From Streptomyces cyanogenus (lineage in GTDB: Bacteria > Actinomycetota > Actinomycetes > Streptomycetales > Streptomycetaceae): a DNA stretch of 64,000 nt. The stretch covers positions 2,842,501 through 2,906,500 of the forward strand of contig NZ_CP071839.1 in NCBI RefSeq assembly GCF_017526105.1. The letters run 5' to 3'. A program made the position numbers and the translations under genes. Every line of letters begins with the position of its first letter. The first letter of the stretch is position 1. The notes beneath the pieces are model-generated. The model had not been told where the DNA came from. It ran no database searches and saw nothing but the letters and a program-made list of their open reading frames with translations. Positions 42,427 to 50,991 of the stretch are shown here, one piece after another.

Positions 42427-43641
42427 ATGAACGTCCGCCGCAGTGCCGCGGCTCTCGCCGCCATAGGCGTGCTGGCCGCCGCCGCGCCCGCCACGGCCGC
42501 CGACCCGTCCCCGTCCGCCAAGGCGACGGTCCAGCCCGGCCTGTACGGCAAGAGCGACCCGACGTACGACGGCGTGTGGCGGCAGTCGCTCACGCTGCTC
42601 GCCCAGCGCACGCTGGGCTACCGGCCCGCCGCCAGGGCCGTCGACTGGCTCACCGGACAGCAGTGCGCCAACGGCTCCTTCGCCGCCTTCCGCGCCGACC
42701 CCGCCAAGCCCTGCGACGCCAAGACCAAGCCCGACACCAACAGCACGGCCGCCGCCGTCCAGGCGCTGGCCGCGACCGGCGGGCACGGCGGTGCCGTCGG
42801 CAAGGCCGTGGACTGGCTGAAGTCCGTGCAGAACAAGGACGGCGGCTGGGGCTACTACCCGGGCAGCCCCAGCGACACCAACTCCACCTCGGTCGTCATC
42901 GGCGCGCTCACCGCGGCCGGCACCGACCCGGCGAACGTCCACACGTCCGGCAAGTCCCCGTACGACGCGCTGCCCGCCTGGTCCATCCCGTGCGACCAGG
43001 ACGGCGGCGGCGCCCTCGCCTACCAGCCGGACAAGAAGGGCAAGCTGCTCGCCAACGCGGACGCGACGGCGGCCGGTGTGCTCGGCGCGCTCGGCAAGGG
43101 GTTCGTGGCGGAGGCCGGCAAGTCCCCGGCGCAGGACGCCTGTGCCGCGGCCGAGCACCCGACCCGGGAGCAGGTCGCCGACAACGCCGGCGCGTACCTG
43201 GCGACGGCGCTCGCGAAGAGCGGCCACCTCCGGTCGGCCCTGCCCGGTGCCAAGGACCAGCCCGACTACGGCAACACGGCGGACGCCGTCGTCGCGCTCG
43301 CCGCGGACGGCCGGACCGAGCCGGCGAAGAAGGCGTACGCCTGGCTGGAGAAGAACGCCGGCCCGTGGGCGGTGCAGAGCGGCCCGGCCGCGTACGCCCA
43401 GCTGATCCTCGCCGCCCACGCGATCGGGGAGCAGCCGGGCGACTTCAACGGCACCAGCCTGGTCAGCTCCCTCAACGCGCTCGGCCCGGCCCCGTACATG
43501 GACTCCGCCACGGGGCACACCGAGAACGCGGAGGAGTCCGACGACTCGGGCACCGGTGTCTGGTGGATCGTCGGCGCCGGGCTCGTCGCCGGTATCGGCA
43601 TCGGCTTCCTGCTGAGCGGCCGGAAGCAGCGCCGGCCGTGA
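42427..43641 (+). CDS. Membrane-anchored alpha/alpha-barrel protein, transcobalamin-like
   Basis: A 404-aa extracellular protein. It has a signal peptide (AAAPATAA, residue about 25), five or six prenyltransferase/squalene-oxidase-type helical repeats (AVDWLTGQQCANGSFAAFRA, WLKSVQNKDGGWGYYPGSPS) forming an alpha/alpha toroid, a Gly/Ser hinge and a C-terminal membrane helix ending in GRKQRRP. Two Cys (QQCANG and KPCDAK) probably form a disulfide. Intrinsic factor and transcobalamin bind cobalamin with the same fold, so a surface corrinoid-capture role is proposed. AGGAGAGG lies 12 nt before the ATG. First gene of the riboswitch operon. Confidence 0.88.
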   Translation: MNVRRSAAALAAIGVLAAAAPATAADPSPSAKATVQPGLYGKSDPTYDGVWRQSLTLLAQRTLGYRPAARAVDWLTGQQCANGSFAAFRADPAKPCDAKTKPDTNSTAAAVQALAATGGHGGAVGKAVDWLKSVQNKDGGWGYYPGSPSDTNSTSVVIGALTAAGTDPANVHTSGKSPYDALPAWSIPCDQDGGGALAYQPDKKGKLLANADATAAGVLGALGKGFVAEAGKSPAQDACAAAEHPTREQVADNAGAYLATALAKSGHLRSALPGAKDQPDYGNTADAVVALAADGRTEPAKKAYAWLEKNAGPWAVQSGPAAYAQLILAAHAIGEQPGDFNGTSLVSSLNALGPAPYMDSATGHTENAEESDDSGTGVWWIVGAGLVAGIGIGFLLSGRKQRRP

Positions 43642-44282
43642 CCGTGTACCGCCGTGCCGTGCCGGTGCTCGCCGCCGGGCTCGCCGCGCTGCTGCTCCTC
43701 GCCTCCGCCGGGCCGGCGGGGGCCGCCGGCTACCGTTACTGGTCGTTCTGGGAACGCACCGGCGGGCACTGGACGTACGCCACCCAGGGGCCGGCGACCG
43801 TCCGCCCGGACGACGGCGCGGTGCAGGGCTTCCGGTTCGCGGTGAGCGCGGACTCGGCGGACGCGAGCCGGCCGCGCGGTGCGGCGGACTTCACCTCCAT
43901 CTGCGCCGACACGCCCGCCGCTTCCGGTACGAAGCGTGTCGGCCTCGTCCTCGACTTCGGCACCCGCGCGGACGGTCCGTCCGGTGAGACGCCGCCGGGC
44001 CGCCGGACGGCCTGCGCGCGGGTGCCGGCCGACGCGACGACCGCGGATGCGCTGGCCGCTGTGGCCAAGCCGCTCCGGTACGACACCAACGCCCTGCTGT
44101 GCGCGATCGCCGGGTATCCGGGGAAGGGGTGCGGCGAGCAGGTCTCCGCCGAGGGCGAGCAGAGCGGGGACACGACCGACGGCGGGCCTTCCCTGGGGCT
44201 GCCGATCGGTGTGGGAGTGATCGCCCTGCTGGCCGGTGCGGCGGTGTGGCAGTCACGACGGCGGCGCGATGAGTCCCGGTGA
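43638..44282 (+). CDS. Membrane-anchored extracellular protein, transcobalamin beta-domain-like
   Basis: A 214-aa protein starting by a GTGA overlap. It has a signal peptide (ASAGPAGAAG, residue about 28), a beta-rich region opening GYRYWSFWERTGGHWTYATQ (aromatic-rich), several Cys pairs, a short Pro-rich hinge and a C-terminal membrane helix with a basic end (QSRRRRDESR). The pair with the alpha/alpha barrel resembles the two-domain layout (barrel plus beta-domain) of vertebrate cobalamin binders, split over two genes. The function is inferred from operon and riboswitch. Confidence 0.82.
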   Translation: MTVYRRAVPVLAAGLAALLLLASAGPAGAAGYRYWSFWERTGGHWTYATQGPATVRPDDGAVQGFRFAVSADSADASRPRGAADFTSICADTPAASGTKRVGLVLDFGTRADGPSGETPPGRRTACARVPADATTADALAAVAKPLRYDTNALLCAIAGYPGKGCGEQVSAEGEQSGDTTDGGPSLGLPIGVGVIALLAGAAVWQSRRRRDESR

Positions 44283-45363
44283 GTGCGACCCGGCCCCCGC
44301 CCGGCGCCGAGCGGTCGTGCATCCCGGCGCCTGGTGGGTCTGGGCGATATCCCTCGGTACCGCCGCCACCCGCACCACCAACCCCCTCCTCCTCGGCCTC
44401 CTCACGGCCGCCTCCGCCTACGTCGTGGCCACGCACCGCTCCCCCACCCCCTGGGCCCGCTCCTACACCGCCTTCGTCAGGCTGGCCCTCGCCGTCGTCC
44501 TCGTCCGCGTCCTGTTCGCGGTGGCCCTCGGCTCCCCCATCCCGGGCACCCACACCCTGCTCACGCTGCCCGAAGTCCCGCTCCCGCACTGGGCGCAGGG
44601 CATCCGGCTGGGCGGCCGGGTCACCGCCGAGGCGGTCGTCTTCGCCGCCTACGACGGGCTGAAGCTCGCCACCCTGCTCGTCTGCGTCGGCGCGGCGAAC
44701 GCCCTCGCCGGCCCCACCCGCCTGCTCAAGTCGCTGCCGGGCGCGCTGTACGAGACGGGCGTGGCCGTGGTCGTCGCCCTCACCTTCGCCCCGCACCTGG
44801 TCGCCGACGTGCAGCGGCTGCGCGCCGCCCGCCGGCTGCGCGGCCGGCCGGACCGGGGCCTGCGGGGGCTGCTCCAGGTCGGACTGCCGGTGCTGGAGGG
44901 CGCGCTGGAGCGCTCGGTCGCGCTCGCCGCCGCGATGGAGTCCCGCGGCTACGGCCGTACCGCCGAGGTCCCCGCCCGGGTCCGCCGTACGACGACCGCG
45001 CTCACCCTCGGCGGCCTGCTGGGGGTGTGCGCGGGAACGTACGGGCTGCTGACGGCGGAAGGGGGCGCGTACGGGCTTCCCTTGCTGCTCGCCGGAGTCG
45101 TCGCCGCGCTCGCGGGGCTGCGGCTGGGCGGCCGGCGTTCGCTGCGGACGCGGTACCGCCCGGATCCGTGGGGACCGCGTGCCTGGCTGGTCTCGGGCTC
45201 CGGTGCCGCGGTGGCCGCGCTGCTCACGCTCGCCTCCGTCCGCGATCCGCAGGCCCTGCACCCGGGGGTCGTCCCCCTCGTCGCGCCCGCCCTCCCGCTC
45301 TGGCCGGCCGCGGCCGTCCTGCTCGCCCTGCTGCCCGCCTTCCTCCCCAAGGAGCATCCGTGA
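44269..45363 (+). CDS. ECF transporter T component (CbiQ-like)
   Basis: A 364-aa integral membrane protein with six or more hydrophobic segments and the coupling motif AAMESRGYG, the hallmark Ala-Arg-Gly-type helix of EcfT/CbiQ that links to the ATPase. It transfers ATPase motion to the S component. The ATG at 44269 overlaps the previous gene by 14 nt. Next to EcfA and the S component it completes a cobalamin-type ECF transporter. Confidence 0.93.
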   Translation: MSPGECDPAPARRRAVVHPGAWWVWAISLGTAATRTTNPLLLGLLTAASAYVVATHRSPTPWARSYTAFVRLALAVVLVRVLFAVALGSPIPGTHTLLTLPEVPLPHWAQGIRLGGRVTAEAVVFAAYDGLKLATLLVCVGAANALAGPTRLLKSLPGALYETGVAVVVALTFAPHLVADVQRLRAARRLRGRPDRGLRGLLQVGLPVLEGALERSVALAAAMESRGYGRTAEVPARVRRTTTALTLGGLLGVCAGTYGLLTAEGGAYGLPLLLAGVVAALAGLRLGGRRSLRTRYRPDPWGPRAWLVSGSGAAVAALLTLASVRDPQALHPGVVPLVAPALPLWPAAAVLLALLPAFLPKEHP

Positions 45364-47183
45364 TCCGCTTCGAGGATGTCAGCGTGACGTACGAGGGTGC
45401 CGCCGAACCCACCGTCGACGGCGTGGACTTCGAGGTGCCCGAGGGTGAACTGGTGCTGCTCGCCGGTCCGTCCGGGGTCGGCAAGTCGACCGTGCTGGGC
45501 GCGGTCAGCGGACTGGTCCCGCACTTCACCGGCGGCACCCTGCGCGGCCGCGTGACGGTGGCCGGCCGGGACACCCGTACCCACCAGCCGCGACAACTCG
45601 CCGACGTGGTCGGCACGGTGGGCCAGGACCCGCTGGCGCACTTCGTGACGGACACCGTGGAGGAGGAACTCGCCTACGGCATGGAGTCGCTGGGCCTCGC
45701 CCCGGAGGTGATGCGCCGCCGGGTCGAGGAGACCCTGGACCTGCTGGGCCTCGCCGGACTGCGGGACCGCCCGATCGCCACCCTGTCCGGCGGGCAGCGG
45801 CAGCGTGTCGCGATCGGCTCCGTGCTCACCCCGCACCCGCAGGTCCTGGTCCTGGACGAGCCGACCTCGGCGCTGGACCCGGCCGCCGCCGAGGAGGTGC
45901 TGGCCGTGCTGCAACGGCTGGTGCACGACCTGGGGACGACGGTCCTGATGGCCGAACACCGCCTGGAGCGGGTGATCCAGTACGCCGACCGCGTCGTCCT
46001 CCTCCCCGCGCCGGGCGCGACCCCGGTCGTGGGCCCCCCGGCCGAGGTCATGGCCGTCTCCCCGGTCCACCCCCCGGTGGTCGCCCTCGGCCGCCTGGCC
46101 GGCTGGTCCCCCCTCCCCCTCACCGTCCGCAACGCCCGCCGCCAGGCCGGGGCCCTCCGGGACCGCCTGGCCACCCGCACCCCTTCGACGGCCACGGGCA
46201 ACCAGTCCTCCCGCAGCCATTCCCCTGCCACCGCAGCCGCAGGCAGCCCTCCTCCGGGCGCCCCGGCTGCGGGCGGCCGGGCCGCCGGGGCGGCACGGGT
46301 GGGGGCAGTCGGCACCCTGCCCGAGCCGGCGAGCGGCCCCCCGCCCGCCCCGCAGCGGCAGGCCGCCCCTGACCGACCCCGCCGCTCCCTGTTCCGGCGC
46401 CGCCCCGGTCCCACCGGGGTACCTCCGCGTACGCACATCGCCGAGGTCCACGCCCTCTCCGTCCGCCGTGACCGCGTCCAGGCCCTCCGCCACGTGGACC
46501 TGACCGTCACCCCCGGGGAAACCGTCGCCCTCATGGGCCGCAACGGCGCCGGCAAGTCCACCCTGCTCGGCTCACTCGTCGGCCTCCTGGCGCCCACCTC
46601 CGGAACCGTCGCCGTCGGCGGGGTCGCCCCCCACCGCACCGCGCCCAGGGACCTCGTGCGCCACGTCGGTCTCGTCCCCCAGGACCCGCGCGACCTGCTG
46701 TACGCGGACACGGTCGCCGCCGAGTGCGCGGCGGCCGACCGGGACGCCGGCGCCGAGCCCGGCACCTGCCGGTCGCTGGTGTCCGGGCTGCTGCCGGACA
46801 TCGCGGACGACACGCACCCGAGGGACCTGTCGGAGGGCCAGTGCCTGGCGCTCGCGCTGGCCGTGGTCCTGACCGCCCGCCCTCCCCTGCTCCTGCTGGA
46901 CGAGCCGACCCGCGGGCTGGACTACGCGGCCAAGGCCCGCCTGGTGGCCGTGCTGCGCGGGCTGGCGGCCGAGGGACACGCGATCGTGCTGGCCACGCAC
47001 GACGTGGAGCTGGCCGCCGAGCTGGCCCACCGGGTGGTGCTGCTCGCCGAGGGCGAGGTCATCGCGGACGGACCGACGGCCGAGATCGTGGTGTCCTCCC
47101 CCTCCTTCGCGCCGCAGGTGACGAAGATCCTGGCCCCGCAGCGGTGGCTGACGGTGGCCGAGGTCCGGGAGGCCCTGGCATGA
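45360..47183 (+). CDS. Double ATPase of the ECF transporter (fused EcfA1-EcfA2)
   Basis: A 607-aa fusion of two ABC ATPase domains. Domain 1 (residues about 1-250): Walker A GPSGVGKST, signature LSGGQRQR, Walker B VLVLDEPTS. Domain 2 (about 360-600): Walker A GRNGAGKST, signature LSEGQ (with a following Cys), Walker B LLLLDEPTR. A Pro/Ala-rich linker of about 100 residues (including RTPSTATGNQSSRS) joins them. It begins by a GTGA overlap with EcfT. It drives uptake with ATP hydrolysis. Confidence 0.95.
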   Translation: MIRFEDVSVTYEGAAEPTVDGVDFEVPEGELVLLAGPSGVGKSTVLGAVSGLVPHFTGGTLRGRVTVAGRDTRTHQPRQLADVVGTVGQDPLAHFVTDTVEEELAYGMESLGLAPEVMRRRVEETLDLLGLAGLRDRPIATLSGGQRQRVAIGSVLTPHPQVLVLDEPTSALDPAAAEEVLAVLQRLVHDLGTTVLMAEHRLERVIQYADRVVLLPAPGATPVVGPPAEVMAVSPVHPPVVALGRLAGWSPLPLTVRNARRQAGALRDRLATRTPSTATGNQSSRSHSPATAAAGSPPPGAPAAGGRAAGAARVGAVGTLPEPASGPPPAPQRQAAPDRPRRSLFRRRPGPTGVPPRTHIAEVHALSVRRDRVQALRHVDLTVTPGETVALMGRNGAGKSTLLGSLVGLLAPTSGTVAVGGVAPHRTAPRDLVRHVGLVPQDPRDLLYADTVAAECAAADRDAGAEPGTCRSLVSGLLPDIADDTHPRDLSEGQCLALALAVVLTARPPLLLLDEPTRGLDYAAKARLVAVLRGLAAEGHAIVLATHDVELAAELAHRVVLLAEGEVIADGPTAEIVVSSPSFAPQVTKILAPQRWLTVAEVREALA

Positions 47184-48085
47184 GCCGCACCCCACCGACC
47201 GCACCCGCTCCACCGCCCGCACCCCCCGGTGCGGGTGCCCGGGACGCGGTGACCCCGTCGGCCGCGCCCCCCGCCCGCGTCCACGCCGTCCGCCTCGGCC
47301 CCCGCTCACTGGCCGCGCTCGCGCTGACCAGCGCGGTGGGGATGGCCGCCCTGTTCTGGCCCTTCCTCGCCCCACCCGCCTCGCACCTGAGCGCCCACGC
47401 CCAGGACGCGCCGTGGCTCTTCGCGGGCCTGCTGATCCTGCTGGTGGCGGTCGTGGCGGCGGCGATCTCGGAGTCGGACCTCGGACCGAAGGCCGTGGCC
47501 ATGCTGGGGGTGCTGGCCGCGACGGGGGCGGCGCTGCGGCCGATCGGCGCGGGTACGGCCGGGATCGAGCCGATGTTCTTCCTGATGGTGCTGAGCGGGC
47601 GGGTGCTCGGCCCCGGCTTCGGGTTCGCGCTGGGCTCGGTGACGATGTTCGCGTCGGCGCTGCTCACGGGCGGGGTCGGGCCGTGGCTGCCGTTCCAGAT
47701 GCTGTCGATGGGCTGGTTCACCATGGGCGCGGGCCTGCTGCCCGGCCCGGTGCGGCTGCGCGGCCGGGTCGAGCTGCTGATGCTCGCCGCGTACGGCTTC
47801 CTGGCGGCCTTCGCCTACGGCACGGTGATGAACCTGGCCGGCTGGACCTTCCTGGACAGCGCCGCCTCGAACATCTCCTTCGCCGCCGGGGCCCCGGTCG
47901 CCGTGAACCTGGCCCACTTCGTGGCGTACTGCGTGGCCACCTCGCTCGGCTGGGACCTGGGCCGGGCGGTCTGCACGGTGGTGCTGACCCTCGCGCTCGG
48001 CCCGGCGGTGCTGCGGGCGCTGCGCCGGGCGACACGGCGGGCCGCTTTCGAGACGGCGGTCACATTCGACGGTCCCGGCGGGTGA
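47180..48085 (+). CDS. ECF transporter S component, cobalamin-specific candidate
   Basis: A 301-aa membrane protein beginning by an ATGA overlap with the ATPase gene. The N-terminal 35 residues are Pro/Ala-rich and cytoplasmic, followed by six hydrophobic segments (SLAALALTSAVGMAALFWPF first; later PFQMLSMGWFTMGAGLLPGP). This arrangement and the riboswitch point to the substrate-binding component for a corrinoid. It is conserved with the surface proteins in actinobacteria. Confidence 0.9.
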   Translation: MSRTPPTAPAPPPAPPGAGARDAVTPSAAPPARVHAVRLGPRSLAALALTSAVGMAALFWPFLAPPASHLSAHAQDAPWLFAGLLILLVAVVAAAISESDLGPKAVAMLGVLAATGAALRPIGAGTAGIEPMFFLMVLSGRVLGPGFGFALGSVTMFASALLTGGVGPWLPFQMLSMGWFTMGAGLLPGPVRLRGRVELLMLAAYGFLAAFAYGTVMNLAGWTFLDSAASNISFAAGAPVAVNLAHFVAYCVATSLGWDLGRAVCTVVLTLALGPAVLRALRRATRRAAFETAVTFDGPGG

Positions 48086-48417
48086 GGACTCGTGTCGCGT
48101 CCGTGAGCGAGACGGTGAAGCACCCCACATGACGCACGTCACCTACGAGGCGGGGCCGTAGTCCTATTTGTCCGATACATCCTTTGGTGCACCCCTCCTG
48201 ACCTGCGGATTGCGAGCCACGTCACAGAGTGGACGTTTCCCTTCCATCCGGCCACAACTAGTAAAAGGGGTCATTGCGGACACCTTCCGGGCCTGCTTCT
48301 CTGGACGACGTCGCCAGGCACCACGAGCCCGACCGGGCCGCGGTGCCGACGCATACGGCCACAGCGCGTGGTCCTTCCCTGCGGGCGACCCCCTGTCCCC
48401 GACGTAAGAGGTTCTCC
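48086..48417 (+). other. 332-nt leader before the SLT gene, no gene seen
   Basis: Probable promoter and 5' leader of the lytic transglycosylase. I looked for a c-di-AMP (ydaO) riboswitch, typical of some Streptomyces cell-wall hydrolase genes, but its conserved blocks are absent. Nothing else recognisable. Confidence 0.5.
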
Positions 48418-48831
48418 GTGTCCGTCTCCTTCATTCGCCGCATCGCTTCCCCGAAGAAGGCCCTCACCACCGCCGCCGTGGCCGCCGCCACCGCCGGCCT
48501 GGCTCTGACCGCGGCGCCCGCCCACGCCGCCACCTCCTCCGCCTCCTCCGCCCAGGCGATCGCGCACCGGATGATCCCGGACGCCGCACAGTTCAACGCC
48601 TTCAGCAAGATCGTCGAGCACGAGAGCGGCTGGAACCCCAGCGCCACCAACAGCTCCTCCGGCGCCTACGGCCTGGTCCAGGCCCTGCCGGCTTCGAAGA
48701 TGGCCTCGGCCGGCTCCGACTGGAAGACCAACCCGGCCACGCAGATCAAGTGGGGCCTGGACTACATGAACTCCCGCTACGGCAGCCCGGTCAAGGCCTG
48801 GAACTTCTGGCAGGCCAACGGCTGGTACTGA
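48418..48831 (+). CDS. Secreted SLT-domain lytic transglycosylase, Rpf-like
   Basis: A 137-aa protein with a signal peptide (TAAPAHAA near residue 40) and one C-terminal SLT domain: FSKIVEHESGWNPSATNSSS with the catalytic Glu in HESGW, then SGAYGLVQALPASK and the closing AWNFWQANGWY. It cleaves the glycan strands of peptidoglycan. No LysM or other binding module is present, so it is the short form seen in streptomycetes. AGAGG lies 6 nt before the GTG. Confidence 0.92.
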   Translation: MSVSFIRRIASPKKALTTAAVAAATAGLALTAAPAHAATSSASSAQAIAHRMIPDAAQFNAFSKIVEHESGWNPSATNSSSGAYGLVQALPASKMASAGSDWKTNPATQIKWGLDYMNSRYGSPVKAWNFWQANGWY

Positions 48832-48871
48832 GCCGCCGTCCCCCGGCAGCACCCCGGCTGACCCGGCACCC

Positions 48872-48900
48872 GCACCCTCGCCTCCGCCCGGCGAGGGTGC
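48872..48900 (+). terminator. Hairpin terminator after the SLT gene
   Basis: A perfect 11-bp stem GCACCCTCGCC / GGCGAGGGTGC with a 7-nt loop, without a T tract, as usual in this genus. Confidence 0.75.
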
Positions 48901-48981
48901 GCGCGCATGTCCGGGCACGCGCACGGGCCGCTGTTCCCTACCGTGTCCCGTGGTGCAACCCCGGAGGACCGCGGAGGAACG

Positions 48982-49671
48982 ATGACGACGCCGACGCCAC
49001 CGGTGGAACGGGACCCGGAGAGGCGCGGGCTGCGGCTGGTGGCCGTACTCCTGACGCTCACCGTGGTCAGCGGCCTGATCGACGCCGTCAGCTACCTGGG
49101 CCTTGGCCGGGTCTTCACCGCCAACATGACCGGCAACGTGGTCGTCCTCGGCTTCGCCGCGGCCGGCGCCCCCGGCTTCTCCGTCCCGCACACGGCCACG
49201 TCCCTGGTCTGCTTCCTGCTCGGCACGGTGGCGGGCGGCCGGACGGCGGCCCGCTTCGGCCGGGGCTCCCGCCGCCGCTGGGCGCGGCTGATCCTGTCGG
49301 CCGAGGCGGTGCTGGTCGGCGGGTCGGCGGCGGTGGCCTTCGCCTGGCCGGGCTCCACCGGGACCCGGTACGCCCTGATCGCCCTCACCGCCTTCGCGAT
49401 GGGCCTGCGCAACGCGACGGTCCGCAAACTGGGCGTGCCCGACCTGACCACCACGGTCCAGACGATGACCCTCACCGCCCTCGCCTCCGAGTCCCGCCTC
49501 GGCGACGCCACGGGCCACCGCTCGCCGCGCCGCTCGGCCTCGGTCCTCGCCATGGCCGGCGGTGCCTGCCTGGGCGCCTGGCTGGTCCTGCACCACGGCC
49601 TGGGCGTCGCGCTGCTGCTCGCGGCACTGGCGTCCGGACTCATGGCGGTGCTCGCGTCGGGCCGGGAGTGA
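48982..49671 (+). CDS. YoaK/DUF1275 family membrane protein
   Basis: A 229-aa protein with five to six membrane helices and the family blocks SGLIDAVSYLGLGRVFTANM (residues about 30-50), TGNVVVLG, FLLGTVAGGR and GLRNATVRKLGVPDLTTTVQ. YoaK proteins are of unknown function. GGAGGA precedes the ATG. Confidence 0.9.
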   Translation: MTTPTPPVERDPERRGLRLVAVLLTLTVVSGLIDAVSYLGLGRVFTANMTGNVVVLGFAAAGAPGFSVPHTATSLVCFLLGTVAGGRTAARFGRGSRRRWARLILSAEAVLVGGSAAVAFAWPGSTGTRYALIALTAFAMGLRNATVRKLGVPDLTTTVQTMTLTALASESRLGDATGHRSPRRSASVLAMAGGACLGAWLVLHHGLGVALLLAALASGLMAVLASGRE

Positions 49672-49730
49672 CTCGGCCGAACGGAGCAGCCCCGGCGGCC
49701 CGCCGGACCCCGCGGCACGAGCATGGCGCC

Positions 49731-50987
49731 ATGGAACCCACACCCCCTGCCCTGAGCCGTGGACGGATATCCGGTGGATTCACGGCCGCCGGCCTGGTCG
49801 CGGCCGCCGCCTTGCTCGTCTACCTGGGCCATGCGGACACCACCCATGCGCTGTCCTACGCCGGTCGCCTCGCCGGCGGGATCCTCGTCGTCGCGGGACT
49901 GGCGGCCTTCGCCGGGGCGATCTGCGTCGTCGTGGACCGATTCGCGGGGCGCGGATCGAAATACACGACCGCGATCACCCTGTTCGGAGTGCTGGCCGTA
50001 CTGGGCGCCGGTCTGATGCTGCTGGTGATCCAGACAGAGGAGTACACGCGTTGGCTGTGGGCCTGGCTGGGTCTCGTCGTGTGGTCGGCCTGGGCGCTGT
50101 GGGACCTCCTCCACCGCCGCCGGGCTTGGCGGCAGATCACCTTCCGCCGCAACTTCGCGGCGATCGCCTCCGCCACCGCGCTGATCACCGTCGCGAACTT
50201 CGTCTACACGCAGATCTACACGCCCTACGCCTCACCCATGACGGTGGTGCTCTCCGCGAAGATCGGCAACGTACGCAAGGACAAGGAGACCACGTACGTG
50301 CCGCTGACGTTCCAGTTGGAGAACACCGGGACGGTGGCCGCGTACGTCGTGGGGGCGAGTTACTCGCTCACCGGGGTCAACTGGAAGTCGACGTACCAGA
50401 CCTCCAGAAGCGTCAAGGAGTGGGAGAAGGACATCGACAGCGACGGGCTGACCGACCTGAACGCCTTCGCCGACAAGCCGGAAGCCTTCACGGTCAGCCT
50501 CGGACTGCTCCTGGCGCCCTTCGACTACAAACTGGACCCGGGCGAGAAGTACGTGCAGGAGAAGACCATCGAACTGCCGACCCAGGCGTACCGGGCGGTC
50601 CAGGTCCAAAGCGATGCGTATCTGCTGAGGAAGGACAGGATGCTCCAGCAAGCACCCGTGGGGGAATACCACTCCTGGGCCGAAAAGGGAGAGAAAGCCC
50701 CCGAATGGGTGACGAGGTTGCTGGGGGTCCCCGCGGATTCCGCCTACGTCAAGTACAGCGTCCCGGTCAGTTACAGCAACCAGATCCTGAACTTCACGAG
50801 GAAGCGCAGGCACATCACCCTGTGGTGGATGCTGGGCACCGAGAACACGAACCCGCTCAGCCCCCTGGCCGCTTCCCTGGTGTCCGACGGGGAGGAGAAG
50901 GAACCGTCCTACTCCGAATCGCAGCAGGAACTGGACAAGTACGGGTTCACGTACCTGAGCAACGGAGGGGCGATGGCAGTCCTGTAG
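49731..50987 (+). CDS. Membrane protein with large extracytoplasmic domain, unknown
   Basis: A 418-aa protein. Four membrane helices lie in residues 15-160 (SGGFTAAGLVAAAALLVYLG first), then an extracytoplasmic region of about 250 residues with beta-sandwich-like strands (VPLTFQLENTGTVAAYVVGA, FTVSLGLLLAPFDYKL). No catalytic motif and no known family. The composition is slightly less GC-rich than its neighbours. No ribosome-binding site is obvious before the ATG at 49731. It is convergent with the P450; both stops lie in a 14-nt palindrome (GCCGGTCAACCGGC). Confidence 0.75.
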   Translation: MEPTPPALSRGRISGGFTAAGLVAAAALLVYLGHADTTHALSYAGRLAGGILVVAGLAAFAGAICVVVDRFAGRGSKYTTAITLFGVLAVLGAGLMLLVIQTEEYTRWLWAWLGLVVWSAWALWDLLHRRRAWRQITFRRNFAAIASATALITVANFVYTQIYTPYASPMTVVLSAKIGNVRKDKETTYVPLTFQLENTGTVAAYVVGASYSLTGVNWKSTYQTSRSVKEWEKDIDSDGLTDLNAFADKPEAFTVSLGLLLAPFDYKLDPGEKYVQEKTIELPTQAYRAVQVQSDAYLLRKDRMLQQAPVGEYHSWAEKGEKAPEWVTRLLGVPADSAYVKYSVPVSYSNQILNFTRKRRHITLWWMLGTENTNPLSPLAASLVSDGEEKEPSYSESQQELDKYGFTYLSNGGAMAVL

Positions 50988-50991
50988 CCGG

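Noticed and set aside
48086..48417. c-di-AMP (ydaO) riboswitch before the SLT gene
   Set aside because: The conserved blocks of that riboswitch class are not present.
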